This document shows positions 24,919 to 26,414 of a stretch of 26,414 nt of DNA, one piece after another (the first letter of the stretch is position 1; every line of letters begins with the position of its first letter). Position numbers and translations under genes: made by a program. The notes beneath the pieces are model-generated. The model did not search any database and had not been told where the DNA came from. It saw only the letters and a program-made list of their open reading frames with translations. Source of the DNA: Chrysochromulina tobinii (lineage: Eukaryota; Haptophyta; Prymnesiales; Chrysochromulinaceae); assembly GCA_001275005.1 (NCBI GenBank), contig JWZX01003072.1, positions 1-26,414 on the forward strand, given 5' to 3'.

Positions 24919-26298
24919 TCAGCTGTCTCTGTCCCGCGGTCGAGCAGCTCCGCGAGTTCGCCGTTCGGAGTACCGCTGCCTCGCCTCCTCCCGCTCACGC
25001 CGGCCCAAACGGGCACGTGGCGGACTGTCACGCGCAGCCGCCGGCCACTGGGGGCGTGCGACGGTAGACGGCTTCGCCGGAAGATCCACCACGATCGGCA
25101 GCTGCACTGGCTCGTACGCCTTGTTGCAGATGCAGGCGTTCACGGTGACGAGAGCCGGTCGGGTGGGGCGCGAGGCGGCACTGGCGGAGGTGGCGGCGGT
25201 GGCGGCGGAAGCATGCGCACCGCCCGTGCGCTGTGTCCAACGCGCGGGCTGCAGCTGCAGATGCTGCTGCAGCAGCAGCAGCTGCTGCTGCTGCGGCGGC
25301 GGCGGCTGCGGCTGCTGCTGCAATGTCCCCTTGCTCGTGACGGCCTTGTACGCCTCATCGCGCTGCCCATCCGGAGAGCGCAGGCCCTCTCCTCGCCTCT
25401 GGCGCCCGTCGCCGCCTCGCCCGTCGCCGCCTCGCCGCTGCCGCCCGTCACCGCCTCGCCACCCGCGCTCATCGGCGCCGCGGCGCGCCGCGGGCCGCGC
25501 CGCATGCTCGAGCACGTGGCGTGGTAGCGCCAGCATGGCATCCTGCAGGTCGTCCCGCAGCGGCTCCTCGTCCTCCGCGAGCGGCCATGGCTCCCACAGC
25601 AGCGTAGCGCCGTGGTACTCGTGTTCATGCCCATGCGCATGCAAGTACGGCTGGATGCGCGCGATGGCGGCGCGCAGCAGCGGGCTGGGCGCCGAGGCCC
25701 CGTGCGTGAGCAGCACGTCGACGTCGTTGGGCGTGTACCGCCAGATCGTTCGCTGCAATTCCTCTGAGTATTGGAAGGCAGTGTTCGACGAGCGTTTCTT
25801 GTGGCGCGCCGAAAAGGGCGAGCCCCAGAAGTGCAGGCCGCAGAGCTTGACGCCGGAATTCTCGAGGTAGTGGCACGCGGACAGCACCTTGCGCGCCTCT
25901 ACCTTGCCAAGCTGCAGCAGCCGTTTGTCGTGGTTGCCCGCGATGACCACCTTGTGCGTATGCGGCAGCTTGGCCATCGCTTCGTTGAAGCCCTCGAGGG
26001 CAGCGAGGCCGCCCTGCGCGCAGAAGGTGATATCGCCGGTGTGCACGAGCACATCGCCCATGGGCAGCTGCAGACCCTCTAGGTGCGCGTGCGTGTCCGA
26101 GATGAACACACAACGCACACTGCCCTCAGGCTGCTTTGGCAGTGTGCCGAGCCGGCGGATGGTACGAGCGCCCCGCAGGTCGACGTGCAGCGAGGTGCCC
26201 TCTCCGTAGCGGGTCGAGGTCAGAGGTGCGCACAGCTTCGGGGACGGCGACCGCGAGCACGCGAGAAGTAGCGCGACGGGGATGGTGGCGTCGCGCAT
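24919..26298 (-). CDS. MPPED-type calcineurin-like metallophosphoesterase with long low-complexity insertion
   Basis: The 459-residue product belongs to the MPPED1/2 (UPF0046) class of metallophosphoesterases. Metal-binding motifs are in order: ISDTHAH (D68, H70), HTGDIT (D89), AGNHD (N122, H123), LLTHGAS (H199) and AHGHEH (H224, H226). The last strand region typical of the family, VTVNACICNKAYEPVQLPIVV, is found only about 150 residues later. In between is a low-complexity insertion of Arg/Gly repeats, poly-Gln/Pro and Ala/Ser. A second basic low-complexity tail ends the protein. These enzymes hydrolyse phosphodiesters such as cyclic nucleotides with low activity in animals; the substrate here is unknown. 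The N-terminus MRDATIPVALLLACSRS may be a weak signal peptide. The first ATG (26298) was chosen; an upstream GTG adds seven residues and is not used. The frame is open throughout. Confidence 0.85.
   Translation of the reverse strand: MRDATIPVALLLACSRSPSPKLCAPLTSTRYGEGTSLHVDLRGARTIRRLGTLPKQPEGSVRCVFISDTHAHLEGLQLPMGDVLVHTGDITFCAQGGLAALEGFNEAMAKLPHTHKVVIAGNHDKRLLQLGKVEARKVLSACHYLENSGVKLCGLHFWGSPFSARHKKRSSNTAFQYSEELQRTIWRYTPNDVDVLLTHGASAPSPLLRAAIARIQPYLHAHGHEHEYHGATLLWEPWPLAEDEEPLRDDLQDAMLALPRHVLEHAARPAARRGADERGWRGGDGRQRRGGDGRGGDGRQRRGEGLRSPDGQRDEAYKAVTSKGTLQQQPQPPPPQQQQLLLLQQHLQLQPARWTQRTGGAHASAATAATSASAASRPTRPALVTVNACICNKAYEPVQLPIVVDLPAKPSTVARPQWPAAARDSPPRARLGRREREEARQRYSERRTRGAARPRDRDS
25249..25324. 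repeat. CAG/CTG triplet-rich tract in the MPPED-type gene
   Basis: A run of GCAGCTGCAG, CTGCTGCAGCAGCAG and CTGCTGCTGC words is largely self-complementary and gives poly-Gln/Leu in the minus-strand protein. It can form a hairpin on either strand. Confidence 0.8.
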
Positions 26299-26414
26299 GG
26301 CGCGCCGCGCCGGAGGCACAACACGCAGAAGCCTGCCTCACCTGTCTTGCTTTGTGATGCCAAAAAGTGGGGAAGGCGCCGTATCGGTCGCCCCCCCCCA
26401 CACTGAGTCTTAAC
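26299..26414. other. Upstream flank of the MPPED-type gene
   Basis: This is the 5' side of the minus-strand gene up to the window end. It contains a C-run at 26391-26399. No further feature was seen. Confidence 0.4.

Overview
The window looks like nuclear DNA of a single-celled eukaryotic alga. The genes are GC-rich and densely packed. They include a cytosolic ribosomal protein (eL15), a tropomodulin-type LRR protein, a TDRD3-type OB-fold protein and an MPPED-type phosphoesterase. One gene has spliceosomal GT-AG introns. There are no operons, Shine-Dalgarno sites or rRNA. A phosphate/anion transporter carries an N-terminus that reads as signal peptide plus transit peptide, with Phe at the predicted junction. 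That pattern points to a complex (secondary, red-type) plastid, so a haptophyte or similar chromalveolate alga is my best guess; this is inference. Where the first in-frame codon is not ATG, I moved the start to the first ATG.

Layout. 103-1152 (+) is a YeeZ-type atypical SDR. 2233-3777 (-) is a plastid-type MFS anion transporter. 3778-5619 is mostly unassigned. 5620-8964 (-) is an 1114-residue mosaic membrane protein with several LysE-superfamily (CadD/MntP-like) modules and duplicated soluble domains. 9252-10343 (+) is a possible cyclin-D1-binding-protein-like helical protein. 10753-13105 (-) is a three-exon gene for a J-domain / enoyl-reductase-like MDR / SAM-domain fusion. 13523-14137 (+) is ribosomal protein eL15. 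14399-15370 (+) is a tropomodulin-like protein. 16300-17364 (+) is a Cys-rich protein with an MBD-like segment. 17779-20487 (-) is a two-part glycosyltransferase-like protein. 20618-21523 (+) is a TDRD3/RMI1-type OB-fold protein. 21635-22789 (+) is a SIM/SAP/HNH nuclease. 23651-24400 (+) is a zinc-knuckle protein with a DUF4258-like domain. 24919-26298 (-) is an MPPED-type metallophosphoesterase.

The genes alternate between divergent and convergent pairs. Three divergent intervals are short: 287 bp at 8965, 417 bp at 13106 and 130 bp at 20488. There is no single pathway. The 20.6-24.4 kb block is notable for three consecutive plus-strand genes with nucleic-acid or genome-maintenance features.

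The most unusual items are the J-MDR-SAM fusion and its repeat-built intron, the multi-module CadD/MntP-like transporter with near-identical internal duplications, the stand-alone SUMO-motif HNH nuclease, the zinc-knuckle/DUF4258 fusion, a 21-bp-stem foldback flanked by 10-bp direct repeats, and a roughly 300-bp array of ATGTATC/GATACAT words.
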